From Streptomyces sp. NBC_00659 (GTDB lineage Bacteria > Actinomycetota > Actinomycetes > Streptomycetales > Streptomycetaceae), in assembly GCF_036226925.1 (NCBI RefSeq), contig NZ_CP109031.1:4774001-4838000 (forward strand): a stretch of 64,000 nucleotides of DNA. The letters are read 5' to 3'. The notes beneath the pieces were generated by a model. It was given only the letters and a program-made list of their open reading frames with translations. It searched no databases and was not told the DNA's origin. The position numbers and the translations under genes are program-made. Positions 17,921-26,656 of the stretch are shown here, in pieces (within the stretch, counting starts at the first letter, position 1; each line of letters starts with the position of its first letter).

Positions 17921-18844
17921 TCAGCGGAGGCCGAAGAGACGGGCGCCGTTCTCGTGGCAGACCGCTCGCAGCCAGTCGTCCCCCAGGCCGAGCCGTTCCA
18001 GCGCGTGCAGCTGATGGACGTACGGGTACGGGATGTTCGGGAAGTCCGTGCCGAGGAGCACCCGGTCCCCGAGGTCCGCGAGCCGGGGCAGGAGACCCGG
18101 CGGGAACGGCGCGAGCCGCTCGCTGAAGTCGGTGAACGCCATGGTCGTGTCGAGCCGTACCTCGTCGTGGCGCTCGGCGAGGCCGAGGAAGTCCTCGTAC
18201 TCGGGCATCCCCATGTGCGCGAAGACGAATCGCAGCCGGGGGTGCCGGCGAAGGACCGCGGCCGCCGGCGCCGGGCCGGTGTGCTTGCCGGGGGAGGGCC
18301 CCGATCCGCAGTGGATCACCACGGGGATTCCCGCTTCGGCGAGCAACCCCCAGGCCGGGTCGAGGAGTTCGTCCGCCGGGTCGTACGCCCCCACCTGCAC
18401 GTGCGCCTTGAAGACGCGCGTGCCCGCCTCCACCGCCTCGCGCACATACCGCTCGACGCCGGGTTCGGGGAAGAGCGTCGAGGTGTGCAGACAGTCCGGC
18501 GTCCGGCGGGCGAAGCCGACGGCCCAGGAGTTGAGCCACTCGGCCATGCCGGCCTTGTGCGGGTAGAGCATCGCCGTGAAGGCGCGTACCCCGAACTCCC
18601 GGATCAGCGCCAGCCGTTCGTCCTCGTCCGCGCGATAGGCGATCGGCCACTCGATACCGCCGGTGAGCTCGCCGAGTCCGTCGAAGTAGTCCCACACCTT
18701 GCGCAGCACCCGCTCGGGCATGAAGTGCGTGTGGACGTCGACGAGTCCGGGAAGCCCGAGCCCCTCCCAGAAGTCCCGCACTTCGCGTGCCTCGTCCGGC
18801 ACGTCCTCGGTCTCCTCGCCGGGCGTGCTCTCCCGGTCAGTCAT
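17921..18844 (-). CDS. Amidohydrolase-family protein (TIM-barrel metal hydrolase)
   Basis: 307 residues. Metal-binding motifs of the amidohydrolase_2/decarboxylase superfamily are visible: VDVHTHF at about 35-41, VIHCGSG, FVFAHMG and LLGTDFPN near the C-terminus. Substrate unknown. ATG 18844 (MTDREST) overlaps the end of the preceding monooxygenase-like gene by 8 bp, so the two are coupled and probably act on the same compound. Confidence 0.9.
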   Translation of the reverse strand: MTDRESTPGEETEDVPDEAREVRDFWEGLGLPGLVDVHTHFMPERVLRKVWDYFDGLGELTGGIEWPIAYRADEDERLALIREFGVRAFTAMLYPHKAGMAEWLNSWAVGFARRTPDCLHTSTLFPEPGVERYVREAVEAGTRVFKAHVQVGAYDPADELLDPAWGLLAEAGIPVVIHCGSGPSPGKHTGPAPAAAVLRRHPRLRFVFAHMGMPEYEDFLGLAERHDEVRLDTTMAFTDFSERLAPFPPGLLPRLADLGDRVLLGTDFPNIPYPYVHQLHALERLGLGDDWLRAVCHENGARLFGLR

Positions 18845-19187
18845 CGGCACGCTCGAATCCGTGGCTCCGTTCGACCTTGGCGATGTGCAGGGTGTAGCGC
18901 TCGTACCAGTCGGCCCGGCCGCGCCGCTGTGCCGCCCGGTGCTCGGCGTGCGCGCTCCACTCCTTGATGGCGTCCTCGTCCCGGAAGTACCCGACGGTGA
19001 TGGCCAGTCCGCCCGGGGTGCGCGCGGAATCCATCCCCAGATAGCCCGGGATCTGCTGGACCAGCTCCTCCATGCGCTCGGCGGTCTCCCCGTACCCGGC
19101 GTCCTCCTCCTTCCGTACGGAGGTGAACACGGCGACGTAGTAGGGAGGCTCATGGGCTGCGACAGGAACGGGAGGGTGATCACTCAT
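18837..19187 (-). CDS. Antibiotic-biosynthesis-monooxygenase (ABM) family protein
   Basis: 116-residue ferredoxin-like dimeric alpha-beta barrel protein. Marks are YYVAVFTSVRK near the start, YGETAERMEELVQQIPGYLGMDS, and the central strand LAITVGYFRDEDAIKEWSAH. Close relatives are cofactor-free oxygenases or heme-related proteins; the reaction here is not predictable. ATG 19187 has AAGGAG ten bases upstream. Coupled to the amidohydrolase. Confidence 0.88.
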   Translation of the reverse strand: MSDHPPVPVAAHEPPYYVAVFTSVRKEEDAGYGETAERMEELVQQIPGYLGMDSARTPGGLAITVGYFRDEDAIKEWSAHAEHRAAQRRGRADWYERYTLHIAKVERSHGFERADD

Positions 19188-19364
19188 GTCCGACACTCTC
19201 CTTGCGGGCGTCCCCCGCCGTCCAGAACCTTTCCGAACGGGAGCCGAAAGGGATCGAAGTCTTGACCATTCCACCCGCCGGCCCGCCCTGACTCCGCCCG
19301 CTGGCCCGCCCCGTCATCCGTCTCCGCCCGTCGGCCCGCCCCGTCATCACCGAAGCGCCGCACA

Positions 19365-19452
19365 CCCCTCTTCTCCCCCTTCTCCCCCTTCTCCACCTCA
19401 CCTCTCCCCCTGCCTCTGTCCCCTCCCCCTCTGCCCCTGCCCCTGTCCCCTC
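19365..19452. repeat. Long pyrimidine-rich tract
   Basis: About 88 bases of the plus strand are nearly all C and T (CCCCTCTTCTCCCCCTTCT and so on), ending at the stop of the DUF2797 gene. CCTCTTCT at its left edge is complementary to AGAAGAGG just beyond its right edge. A homopurine-homopyrimidine run of this length can adopt triplex DNA. The rest of 19188-19364 contains two copies of a GCCCGCCCCGTCAT block and no gene. Confidence 0.8.
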
Positions 19453-20374
19453 AGAAGAGGCCGTCCTGAACACCGGTGTCCGTCGCGGGCAGCTCCCGTA
19501 CGGGAAAGGTGATTCCCGAGTCCTGGTCCACGTCCGTGCCGCCGACGCCGGTCAGGTCCCACCCCGTCATCAGCCTGGTGTCGAGGACGACGACTCCGCG
19601 CCCGGTGAGGAGATGGAGATCGGGACCCGCCACGGCGCACAGCTCTCCGCCGGCCGAGCCCCCCGCGGCCAGTTCGCGCACGACCCCCCGCGCGGGCGGA
19701 AGCCCGGCGAGTGCGAACAGGTCCGTGTGGTCCACGGGCTCGAAGGGGCCGCGCCGGAGCGACTCCGGCCAGCCGTCGAGATCCCCTGCACGTCCGTGCA
19801 GTTCCCGGATCTCGGCGACGCGCTCCCCGGCGCCCGGCAGAGCCGCCCGCACCACCCGCTTGTCGGCGTACGGAATCCGGTCCGGCACCCCGAGCGCGGC
19901 CCGCAGCAGTTCCTCGGCCCGGCGGGCGGCCATCAGCGGCCCTTGCCCCAGCCAGCTGAAGGTGACGGCGCCCTGCTCCAGAAGGCGGGCGGAACCCCGC
20001 TCGACCCGCGTGATCCCCACCTTGACCAGGCCGGGCCCGAACCACGCGAGATACACACGGTACGGCCGCGGGTCATCGGCCAGCGTGTCGGCGGCCACCG
20101 AGTGCGCCCGGTCCAGCCGCGCGCACTCCTCGCACCGCGCCCCCGTACCGCGCGGCGACACGGCGGCCCGCACGGGACACGCGTTCCCCCGCGCCCCCAC
20201 GCAGGTCCGCACACCCCCGTCCACGACACCGAACGCGATCCGCCGCCCTGGGACCAACGGGCTCGTCCGCCCCCCGCCCCACACCAGCACGGGCCCGTCC
20301 CCCGACCACCGCAACCCCGAACACGTCCACACCCGCCGCACACAACGACAGTAGAGCCCCCCACTGACAAGCAC
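19451..20374 (-). CDS. DUF2797 family protein
   Basis: 307 residues. Cys pairs near positions 56-85 (CVGARGNACPV and CEECARLD) look like a zinc site. The core (about 105-150) has YRVYLAWFGPGLVKVGITRV followed by ARLLEQGA, which resembles the GIY-YIG nuclease layout of a Y-x-Y strand, K-V-G-x-T and a downstream helix. Function is not established. The start is GTG 20374; the ribosome site is weak, so a later start cannot be excluded. It is transcribed away from the secreted-protein gene. Confidence 0.8.
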   Translation of the reverse strand: MLVSGGLYCRCVRRVWTCSGLRWSGDGPVLVWGGGRTSPLVPGRRIAFGVVDGGVRTCVGARGNACPVRAAVSPRGTGARCEECARLDRAHSVAADTLADDPRPYRVYLAWFGPGLVKVGITRVERGSARLLEQGAVTFSWLGQGPLMAARRAEELLRAALGVPDRIPYADKRVVRAALPGAGERVAEIRELHGRAGDLDGWPESLRRGPFEPVDHTDLFALAGLPPARGVVRELAAGGSAGGELCAVAGPDLHLLTGRGVVVLDTRLMTGWDLTGVGGTDVDQDSGITFPVRELPATDTGVQDGLF

Positions 20375-20426
20375 CCTGACCGTGGGGGATCACTCACGGG
20401 ACGCGCGGTCCTGCGGCAGCCGTCCG

Positions 20427-20930
20427 CTACTTGACCGGGCTGATGCTGACGATGCGGTGGTTGGGGGTCATCACGACCGAGAGCTTGACGGTGCCTCCCA
20501 TGCCCCAGCTCAGGGTGACGAGGGCCTCGGTGGCGTCGCCCTTGCTCTTCTCGGCCACGGTCCACCGGGCGGGGATGCTCTGGGCGCGCAGGACGCCGTC
20601 CGCGTGGTTCGTGCGCTCCCAGGCCGCCAGCTTCTTGCTGAGCGCGGAGTCCAGGTAGTGGGCGCGCAGGTCGTTCATCAGCTTGGAATTGGGGTCGGAG
20701 CCGTTCTGGGCGTCGATGTAGGCGCCGTAGAAGTCGGCGATGCCGGTGAGCGCGTCGTCGGCCTTGCCGCTCACGGTCCGCTGCTTGGCGGCGGCCGCCA
20801 GCGGAGCGCGGTGCGGCGCGTCGGTCTGGGAGGCGTGCGCCGAGACGCCGAGCCCGAGGCCCAGGGCGAGGCCGGCGGTGACGGCCGCGATACGGCGGAA
20901 GCTGCGGCGTCCGGAAGTGTTCCCGTGCAT
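20427..20930 (-). CDS. Secreted protein with twin-Arg-like signal peptide, hypothetical
   Basis: 167 residues. The N-terminus has RRSFRR followed by a hydrophobic run and AHA-S, a plausible Sec or Tat signal peptide cleaved near residue 29. The mature part (about 135 residues) resembles a small NTF2/cystatin-like alpha-beta domain (DDALTGIADFYGAYIDAQNG to LVTLSWGMGGTVKLSVVMTP) without cysteines. I do not recognise a family. ATG 20930 diverges from the HTH membrane-protein gene. Confidence 0.75.
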   Translation of the reverse strand: MHGNTSGRRSFRRIAAVTAGLALGLGLGVSAHASQTDAPHRAPLAAAAKQRTVSGKADDALTGIADFYGAYIDAQNGSDPNSKLMNDLRAHYLDSALSKKLAAWERTNHADGVLRAQSIPARWTVAEKSKGDATEALVTLSWGMGGTVKLSVVMTPNHRIVSISPVK

Positions 20931-21251
20931 GGTGTGTCCCTCGGTTCCGAGTCGGTGTACGTCGTCGCACGGGACCGCCGGACGCCCCGTCGAGGGTGCG
21001 TTCGGCCATGGGTGTCCCCGTGGACGAGTGGGTGGTCTGGATGCCGCTCCCCTGAACACGCCGGCCGGTGGGGCCGTACCGCTGGGGGCGACACCAAGAG
21101 CATCGGCGGCCCTGGGGGACCGCGGCAATCACAGCCGTCCGGTCCGCAACAGTGGAACCATCCCAGGGCAGTTGACGTGCAGAGATATGGACCCCTTGGG
21201 ATGCCGTTCCGGGACGGGACGGACCGATACGAGCGGAGGTGGGCACGGGCC

Positions 21252-22661
21252 ATGGCCGCGGCCGACGACGACGTGACGAGGTTCGCGGACCGGCTGGCAC
21301 GCCTCAAGACCCGCACGGATCGCAGCTACGCGGCTCTCGCCCGGCGCCTGGGAATGAACGCCTCCACGCTGCACCGCTATTGCGCGGGCGAGGCGGTGCC
21401 CCTGGACTTCGCCGTGGTGGAGCGGTTCGCCGCGCTGTGCGGAGCCTCGTCCCAGGAGCGCGTGGAGCTGCACCGGCTGTGGATCCTGGCGGTCGCGCAG
21501 CGGCGCCGGCCCCGCCCGCGTGAGACGCCCGCGACCGAGCCGAGCGCCCTGGAAGGCGGCGCGGAGGGTGGATCGGAAGGCGGATCGGACAGCGGATCGG
21601 AAGGCGGCGCGCAAGACGGCTCCGACGGCGCCGCGGACGGGAACGGCGGAACTCCGGTACGGGGGAACACACCCGTGCCCCCCGTCCCCCGCGCGTCCCC
21701 CGCACCCCCCACCGGGCTTGATCCCCTCACGGCACCCACGCAGGATGCGCCGAGCGCCCCTGACGCACCGCCCGCGGCGGACGCCGTGCCCACACCGGAA
21801 CCGGTCGCCGTGCCCGTGACCGCGGCCGAGCGGCCCTCCCGCGCCTGGTACCGGCGGCGTCCGGCCGTCGTGTTCCTCCTGACCGCCGCGGGGCTCTTGG
21901 CATTTGCGGCGTTGCCGGGCCTTCCGGGGTACCCGGAAGGCCCGGCCCAGGGTTCCCCGGGCAAAGCCTCACCGCGCAGCGGTACGGCGGCATCACCCAC
22001 CGGCACTTCGGCACAGCCGTCCACCCCGGCCGTCCCCTTCACCTGGACCGTGAACTCCCATGTCTGGGACGGTGGCTGCGGCCACGACTACGTCATCGGC
22101 AAACCCCCGGGCCAGGTCCCCCCGCCGCCGTCCGCCGAGGACGCCGAGGTGTGGGCGAACGCCCAGGACGCGGTGCACGGCGGGGAGACGATCGTGCGGG
22201 TGTCGGTGCGGGGGCGCAGCTCGGCGGCCGTCGTCCTGGAGACCCTGCACGTCCGGGTCGTGCGCCGCGCCGCGCCCCCGGGTGACGGAGCCTTCGTCTA
22301 CGACACGGCCCTGGGCTGCGGCGGGGGCGTCACGCCCCAGTCCTTCGCGGTGAGCCTCGACGCGCACACCCCCGTCCCCCGGGCCGTGTCCGGGAAAAGA
22401 GGGGACGAGACCCTGCCGGCCAGGCGCCTCCCGTACCGGGTCTCCGTGGAGGACCCGGAGGTGCTGCTGGTCAAGGCGCAAACCAAGCACTGCGCGTGCG
22501 ACTGGTACCTCGACCTCGACTGGTCCTCGCAGGGCCGCACCGGCACCATCCGGATCGACGACCACGGCCGCCCCTTCCGCACCGCGGGAATCACCGGGCT
22601 CCCGCACTACTCGTACGCCGAATCGCCCCGGCACTGGGCCCAGGAGCCCACGCACGACTGA
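21252..22661 (+). CDS. Membrane-anchored helix-turn-helix protein
   Basis: About 469 residues. The N-terminus is an XRE-type helix-turn-helix (about 12-70, RSYAALARRLGMNASTLHRY). A long Gly/Ser/Pro-rich linker (about 90-195), one transmembrane helix (about 202-223) and a C-terminal extracytoplasmic domain follow. Four cysteines lie in the outer domain (DGGCGHD, ALGCGG and KHCACDW). The architecture resembles a one-component transmembrane regulator or RodZ-like protein. The start may instead be ATG 21201; GGAGG lies 12 bases before 21252. Confidence 0.8.
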   Translation: MAAADDDVTRFADRLARLKTRTDRSYAALARRLGMNASTLHRYCAGEAVPLDFAVVERFAALCGASSQERVELHRLWILAVAQRRRPRPRETPATEPSALEGGAEGGSEGGSDSGSEGGAQDGSDGAADGNGGTPVRGNTPVPPVPRASPAPPTGLDPLTAPTQDAPSAPDAPPAADAVPTPEPVAVPVTAAERPSRAWYRRRPAVVFLLTAAGLLAFAALPGLPGYPEGPAQGSPGKASPRSGTAASPTGTSAQPSTPAVPFTWTVNSHVWDGGCGHDYVIGKPPGQVPPPPSAEDAEVWANAQDAVHGGETIVRVSVRGRSSAAVVLETLHVRVVRRAAPPGDGAFVYDTALGCGGGVTPQSFAVSLDAHTPVPRAVSGKRGDETLPARRLPYRVSVEDPEVLLVKAQTKHCACDWYLDLDWSSQGRTGTIRIDDHGRPFRTAGITGLPHYSYAESPRHWAQEPTHD

Positions 22662-22992
22662 TCCCGAGCCCGTTCCTTCTCCGGCCCGCCCCCGAACACC
22701 GACCGCCCCGGCCGCGCTACGGCCTTTCGAGGATGTTTGCCGGGCTGGGACGGTCACTGGAGTTGCTGTAGTTCGCTGCTGTACGGCCGTTCACGAGCTG
22801 GTGCGGATCGGGGCCGGGTTCAGTCGCTGATGTCAGTGGCCGTACGGGGTCTTGACGGGCCGACGCGATTGCCCGTCGCTCTGAGTGCCTACTGGAGCCG
22901 GAGCGCACCGAAGTAAGTACGGATACTCATGCTGGAGTCACGGTCCCGTCAGGAGCATGGAGAGCACCACATCACATCCCTGGGGGCCCTCG
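22662..22992. other. Intergenic region with possible integrase-end remnant
   Basis: No gene is visible. It holds the left member of the 26-bp direct repeat (22762-22787). The bases around it resemble the sequence that follows integrase C-termini in pSAM2-like elements. No tRNA fragment is found here, so it does not look like a tRNA-derived att site. Confidence 0.5.
22762..22787 (+). repeat. 26-bp direct repeat, left copy
   Basis: It differs from 26657-26682 at one position and has the same orientation. The repeat contains two GCTGTA blocks (GTTGCTGTA and GCTGCTGTACGGC), which could be integrase arm sites. The two copies bracket 3.9 kb holding the rep/int remnants and the copper-type operon. 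Confidence 0.7.
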
Positions 22993-23322
22993 ATGAACGC
23001 TCGTACCCTGGTACGTCTGACCTTCGCCAATGTTGCTTCTGCCGTCTATCTAGGGCTCGTCGGTGCGTCCGTCGTGTTCGAAGTGACTGCTGCGCTTGTT
23101 TCGGATCCCGGAATCGTCGGGATATGGCCCTTCCTTCTCGCCGCCCCCACCTCCTTTCTGGCAGCCGGGGTCGTCGGGGCGGTTTGGGGTATGGATGCGC
23201 CCGTCTGGTACCTGGTCAGTGGGGTCGTCATCAGTGCTTTGGTCCAGTCGTTCGCCCTGGGAGCGCTCCTGGAAGCTCTGCGAGGCCGGCGCCAAGGGCC
23301 TGCCCGCCCGAGCCTCGTCTGA
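22993..23322 (+). CDS. Small membrane protein, SCO4225-like
   Basis: 109 residues with three predicted helices (about 15-35, 44-66 and 72-95). It resembles a Streptomyces small membrane protein family annotated after SCO4225, which I recall only loosely. Codon use is less GC-biased than in neighbours, with codons such as GCT, GTT, TCT and a CTA at 23050, suggesting a recent arrival. ATG 22993 has no strong ribosome site. It sits inside the region bracketed by the 26-bp repeats. Confidence 0.65.
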   Translation: MNARTLVRLTFANVASAVYLGLVGASVVFEVTAALVSDPGIVGIWPFLLAAPTSFLAAGVVGAVWGMDAPVWYLVSGVVISALVQSFALGALLEALRGRRQGPARPSLV

Positions 23323-23583
23323 ATTGTTCCGTTCATTGCTGGTGCTCTGACCAGGAAGGTTCGCCCGGTTGGCCTTACCGCTAGCACCTACAGCACCACC
23401 ACTTCAGGAGCGAGGTTGGCAGTCACGCGTCCGACCTGGGGGTTCCCTGTCTTGGACGGAGTCCGCCGGCCGTACCCTTGGCACCCCTGTTCCCCGTGAT
23501 TCCCAGCCCGTTCTGGCACGAGAGTGGCACAGAGCCGTTCACCGGTGATGTCAGGCGCTGGTGTCAGATCTCGAACTCCGGCA

Positions 23584-23610
23584 GGGGCGCCGCCACCTGG
23601 ACGGCGCCCC
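23584..23610 (-). terminator. Hairpin after the copper-type lipoprotein gene
   Basis: GGGGCGCCG (23584-23592) pairs perfectly with CGGCGCCCC (23602-23610) around a 9-base loop, 10 bp past the stop codon at 23620. Confidence 0.65.
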
Positions 23611-23619
23611 CGCCGAGTG

Positions 23620-24546
23620 TCAGCCGACGTGCAGGGTCAAGGCTGCGGTGTGGAGCTTGCCGCCGGTCTGGAACTGCAAGAACAGCCGCCAGTTGCCTGC
23701 GGTGGGCAGTTCGGCGTGGAAGGCCAGATCCGGGCCGCCGTTGTCGCCGGTGACCTTGGTGGTCGGGTGGAGGTGGGCGAACTCCTGGTTGCCCTCGTGG
23801 AAGGCGGTCAGGTGGGCGTAGGTGTCCAGGTAGGGCTGGAGGCCGGTGACCGGCTTGCCGTCCTTTGACACGGTGACGCTCAGGGGGTGGGCCATGCCGG
23901 CCATCGGCTCGCCCTTGACGGTGACGGTGTACCCGTCGACCTCAGCGGTGGTGGCCGGCGCGGGCAGTGGGGTCTTCGTGGAGTCTCCGGGGACGGTGAC
24001 GGTACGACTGAGGACAAAGTCCCTGCCCTTCCCCGACCCGCTGTCGGGGGTGAAGCTGGCGAACGTGCGCCAGGAGCCGGGGGCCAGGGAGGCCATGCCG
24101 GCCGTCCAGGTGCCGTCCGCGGCCATCGTGGGGTGGATGTGCTGGAAGCCGGTCAGGTCGGAGCGGATGGCGTAGAAGTGCATCCGCTTGGTCTGGTCGA
24201 GGGCGAAGCTGGTGACCGGCTTGTCCCCCGTGCCGGTGACCGTGAACCGGTACGCGGCCTGCTTGCCGGAGGGCAGCGTCGCGTCCTTCGAGATGAGCTG
24301 GTAGCCGTCCTGAGTGTCGGACAGCCCGTTCCCGTCAGCCATGGGGTCCATGCCCGGCATGTCACCCATCGAGGGTGACGGGCTCTGCGACGACGACGCG
24401 GCGGGCTTGGTGCCGTGGTCCATTCCGGGCATGGACGAGGAGTCGCCCGAGGAGCCGCAGGCGGCCAGAGTCAGCGCGAGAGCGGCGGCCGTACCGGCCA
24501 CAGCGACAGCGCGGCGGCGCACGGTGAAACGAGACGAAGCGAACAT
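23620..24546 (-). CDS. Secreted Met/His-rich lipoprotein, probable copper handling
   Basis: 308 residues. A signal peptide ends in lipobox LAAC (Cys30). The mature N-terminus is Met/His/Asp-rich (SMPGMDHG and MGDMPGMDPM), a pattern used for copper binding outside the cell. The rest looks like two beta-sandwich domains (about 95-190 and 200-305) with scattered His residues (FQHIHPT and FAHLHPTTK). It follows the DUF6153 gene by 103 bp on the same strand, downstream of a CsoR-like operator. A role in copper binding or delivery is inferred from residues and context. Confidence 0.85.
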   Translation of the reverse strand: MFASSRFTVRRRAVAVAGTAAALALTLAACGSSGDSSSMPGMDHGTKPAASSSQSPSPSMGDMPGMDPMADGNGLSDTQDGYQLISKDATLPSGKQAAYRFTVTGTGDKPVTSFALDQTKRMHFYAIRSDLTGFQHIHPTMAADGTWTAGMASLAPGSWRTFASFTPDSGSGKGRDFVLSRTVTVPGDSTKTPLPAPATTAEVDGYTVTVKGEPMAGMAHPLSVTVSKDGKPVTGLQPYLDTYAHLTAFHEGNQEFAHLHPTTKVTGDNGGPDLAFHAELPTAGNWRLFLQFQTGGKLHTAALTLHVG

Positions 24547-24649
24547 CGAATGGTGGTCTTTCCGGGTGGGCGCACCACACCGGTGGCGCGCGGAAACGAA
24601 CAGGACACGGGGCCGAACCGGCCGTTACCGAAGTTCGGCGTCGCGTCTG

Positions 24650-25093
24650 TCACGTCCGCGCGATGCACACCTGGAGCAGGAGATCTCGTCCGCCGGACGG
24701 CGGCCCCCGCCACCCCATCCGGCCAACAGCCGCCCGAAGTCCCGCGGGCGTCCAGAAGGCCGGCACCGCGACAGCGGCCACAGCGAGCAGGCTCGGCGCC
24801 GGCAGCGGGATCCGCTTGGACGCCGGCGTCGACACGCACAGCACCCCGGACATCCCCGAAGCAACCACGTGGCGCACGCTCAGGCCTGGCCGATGCGCGT
24901 CCGGCGCATGGGCCATGGTCGCCGCGGCGATGTCATGGCCGCCAGGCATCGGCGAGGACATCGCCGGCATCGCCCCGTGGCAGCCACCGGCGGCGGTAGC
25001 CGGAGCGCCATGCATGAGGAACAGGCCGAACAGGACCGCGCACACCGCCAGCAGCCGGGTCACGCCCCGGTTGCCTGCCTGTCCGCTGCCCAC
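24650..25093 (-). CDS. DUF6153 family membrane/secreted protein
   Basis: 147 residues. Features recalled from this Streptomyces family are present: an N-terminal helix (LLAVCAVLFGLFLMHG), a Met/His-rich central stretch (CHGAMPAMSSPMPGGHD), GVLCVSTPA, a second helix, and the ending RELLLQVCIART-like (here GGRDLLLQVCIART). The start is GTG 25093, with AAGGGGAAC upstream. Met/His residues and the CsoR-like operator 49 bp upstream suggest copper response. Probably cotranscribed with the lipoprotein gene. Confidence 0.82.
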   Translation of the reverse strand: MGSGQAGNRGVTRLLAVCAVLFGLFLMHGAPATAAGGCHGAMPAMSSPMPGGHDIAAATMAHAPDAHRPGLSVRHVVASGMSGVLCVSTPASKRIPLPAPSLLAVAAVAVPAFWTPAGLRAAVGRMGWRGPPSGGRDLLLQVCIART

Positions 25094-25141
25094 AGCCGTT
25101 CCCCTTCCTTGCGCGCTGTCCGCGTACCGTCATGCTCGACA

Positions 25142-25158
25142 ATACCCGGGCAGGGTAT
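25142..25158 (-). promoter_or_regulatory. CsoR-like copper operator
   Basis: ATACCCGGGCAGGGTAT is a perfect 6-6 inverted repeat with a 5-base centre. ATACCC-n-GGGTAT with a G/C core is the form of CsoR sites described in Streptomyces. It lies 49 bp upstream of the DUF6153 start, so copper-relieved repression of the two-gene operon is likely. No csoR gene lies in the window. Confidence 0.7.
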
Positions 25159-25199
25159 CTCGCGCCCGACTCCTTCGCCTCCAGGGTCCAGCCCGGGCT

Positions 25200-25530
25200 G
25201 TCGGCAAAGGCGCAATGCGTGCCGAACTCGACCGCCACCAGATCCCCGACCACACCCGCCGACTCATCGAGGCCCGCAAACGGCTCGACCCGCTCCACCC
25301 GACCGTCGTCTCTGGGCCTGGGCTCACATGCTCGGCTTCCGCGGCCACTTCAGCTCGAAGTCCCGCCGCTACTCCACCACCCGCGGCGAACTCCGCCAGG
25401 CCCGCGCCGACTTCCGCGCCGCACAGGAACGCGAAGCCCTCGGCCTCGAGGACCGCGAAACCGCCCGCGAAGCCCTACCCGACCAGTTCGCCCTGGAAGG
25501 AGCCGCAGCGCATCCTGCCTCGCTACGTGG
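25200..25530 (+). pseudogene. Fragment of a RepSA-type replication initiator
   Basis: Two short stretches in different frames match the C-terminus of plasmid/AICE replication initiators as I recall them: ELDRHQIPDHTRRLIEARKR (about 25215-25280) and AWAHMLGFRGHF followed by KSRRYSTT and a helical tail ELRQARADFRAAQEREALGL (25310-25450). The frame change and the missing upstream two thirds mark it as a dead remnant. Confidence 0.6.
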
Positions 25531-25912
25531 ACGAGTACGTCGAACGCCGCGTCCAGGAAGCCGAAGCGGGGTGGGCGGCATGAGCGGCAAGCGTGGCAAC
25601 GGTGAGGGATCCATCCACCCGTACAAGAACGGCTACGCGGCCTACGTCTGGGTGACCAGCCGGACGGGAAGCGGGCCCGCAAGTACGCCTACGGCAAGTC
25701 ATGCGAGGAAGTCCACGAGAAGTGGCTCCAGTTGCACGCCGACGTGAAGAAGGGGCCGGTGGCCGGCCGTCTGCCAGTGCTGCGTCCAGGGGAAGGACGC
25801 CAAGCGGGAGCCCAACCGCCGGAAGTGCTGCGCGGCCGGGGACTGCTGCGAGGCCTACCCGTCCCGACGGGTGATCCAGGGATCCCGCGACGCCCTGCGC
25901 GCCGCGCTCAGT

Positions 25913-25957
25913 CCTCCTCGGTCACCCGGTCACCCGGTTACCCGGTTACCGAGGAGG
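25913..25957. repeat. 8-bp tandem repeat inside a hairpin within the integrase remnant
   Basis: CCTCCTCGGT (25913-25922) pairs perfectly with ACCGAGGAGG (25948-25957). Between them lie CACCCGGT, CACCCGGT and TACCCGGT in tandem (25923-25946). Compared with the protein expected here, this looks like an insertion produced by slippage. Confidence 0.7.
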
Positions 25958-26656
25958 AGATCACCAAAAACGTCGCCTCCCTGGTGAAGGTGCCCAAACC
26001 TCGTCGTCGTCGGATCAAGCCGTGGTCCGTTGCCGAGGCGGGCCGGTTCCTCGCCGATGCGTCTGCCCGCGATGACCACCTCTTCGCGGCCTGGGTGCTC
26101 GTGCTGTCCCTCGGCCTACGCCGTGGTGAGGTGCTCGGCCCGACCTGGAAGTCCGTCGACTTCGAGAGGGCTGAGCCGTACGTGGATCACCAGATCCAGC
26201 GGGCCGGTCGGCAGATCCTGCACCGCGAGACGAGGACCGAGGACTCCGACGACTTCCTGCCGCTGCCCGTGCTCTGCCTCAAGGCGCTGCGGATGCGTCA
26301 TGCCCAGCAGACCGGCGACCGGAAAGCTGCCGGGGAGCTCTGGGAGCTCTGGCAGGACAGCCACGGCCTGATCTTCACCACGAAGTACGGAACCCCGATC
26401 GAGCCGGGCAACCTGACCCGCATGTTCGCGCTGCGGGCTCGCCGCGCCGGCCTCCGGATGATCCCGCTGCGGAACACCCGGCACACGTGCAACTCGCTCC
26501 TGGTCGCGCTCAAGGTGCATCCGAAGGTGGCTCAGCGCATTCTGCGGCACTCACAGATCGCCACGACGATGGAGGTCTACGCCGAGGCGAGCGAGGAAGA
26601 AATGCGCTCGGCGATCGGCAAGCTGTCCGATGCCATGGGCGGTACGGGCCAGGACG

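Noticed and set aside
20382..21200. N-terminal extension of the HTH membrane protein to 759 residues
   Set aside because: It is antisense to the secreted-protein gene and of low quality; the HTH domain starts after 21252.
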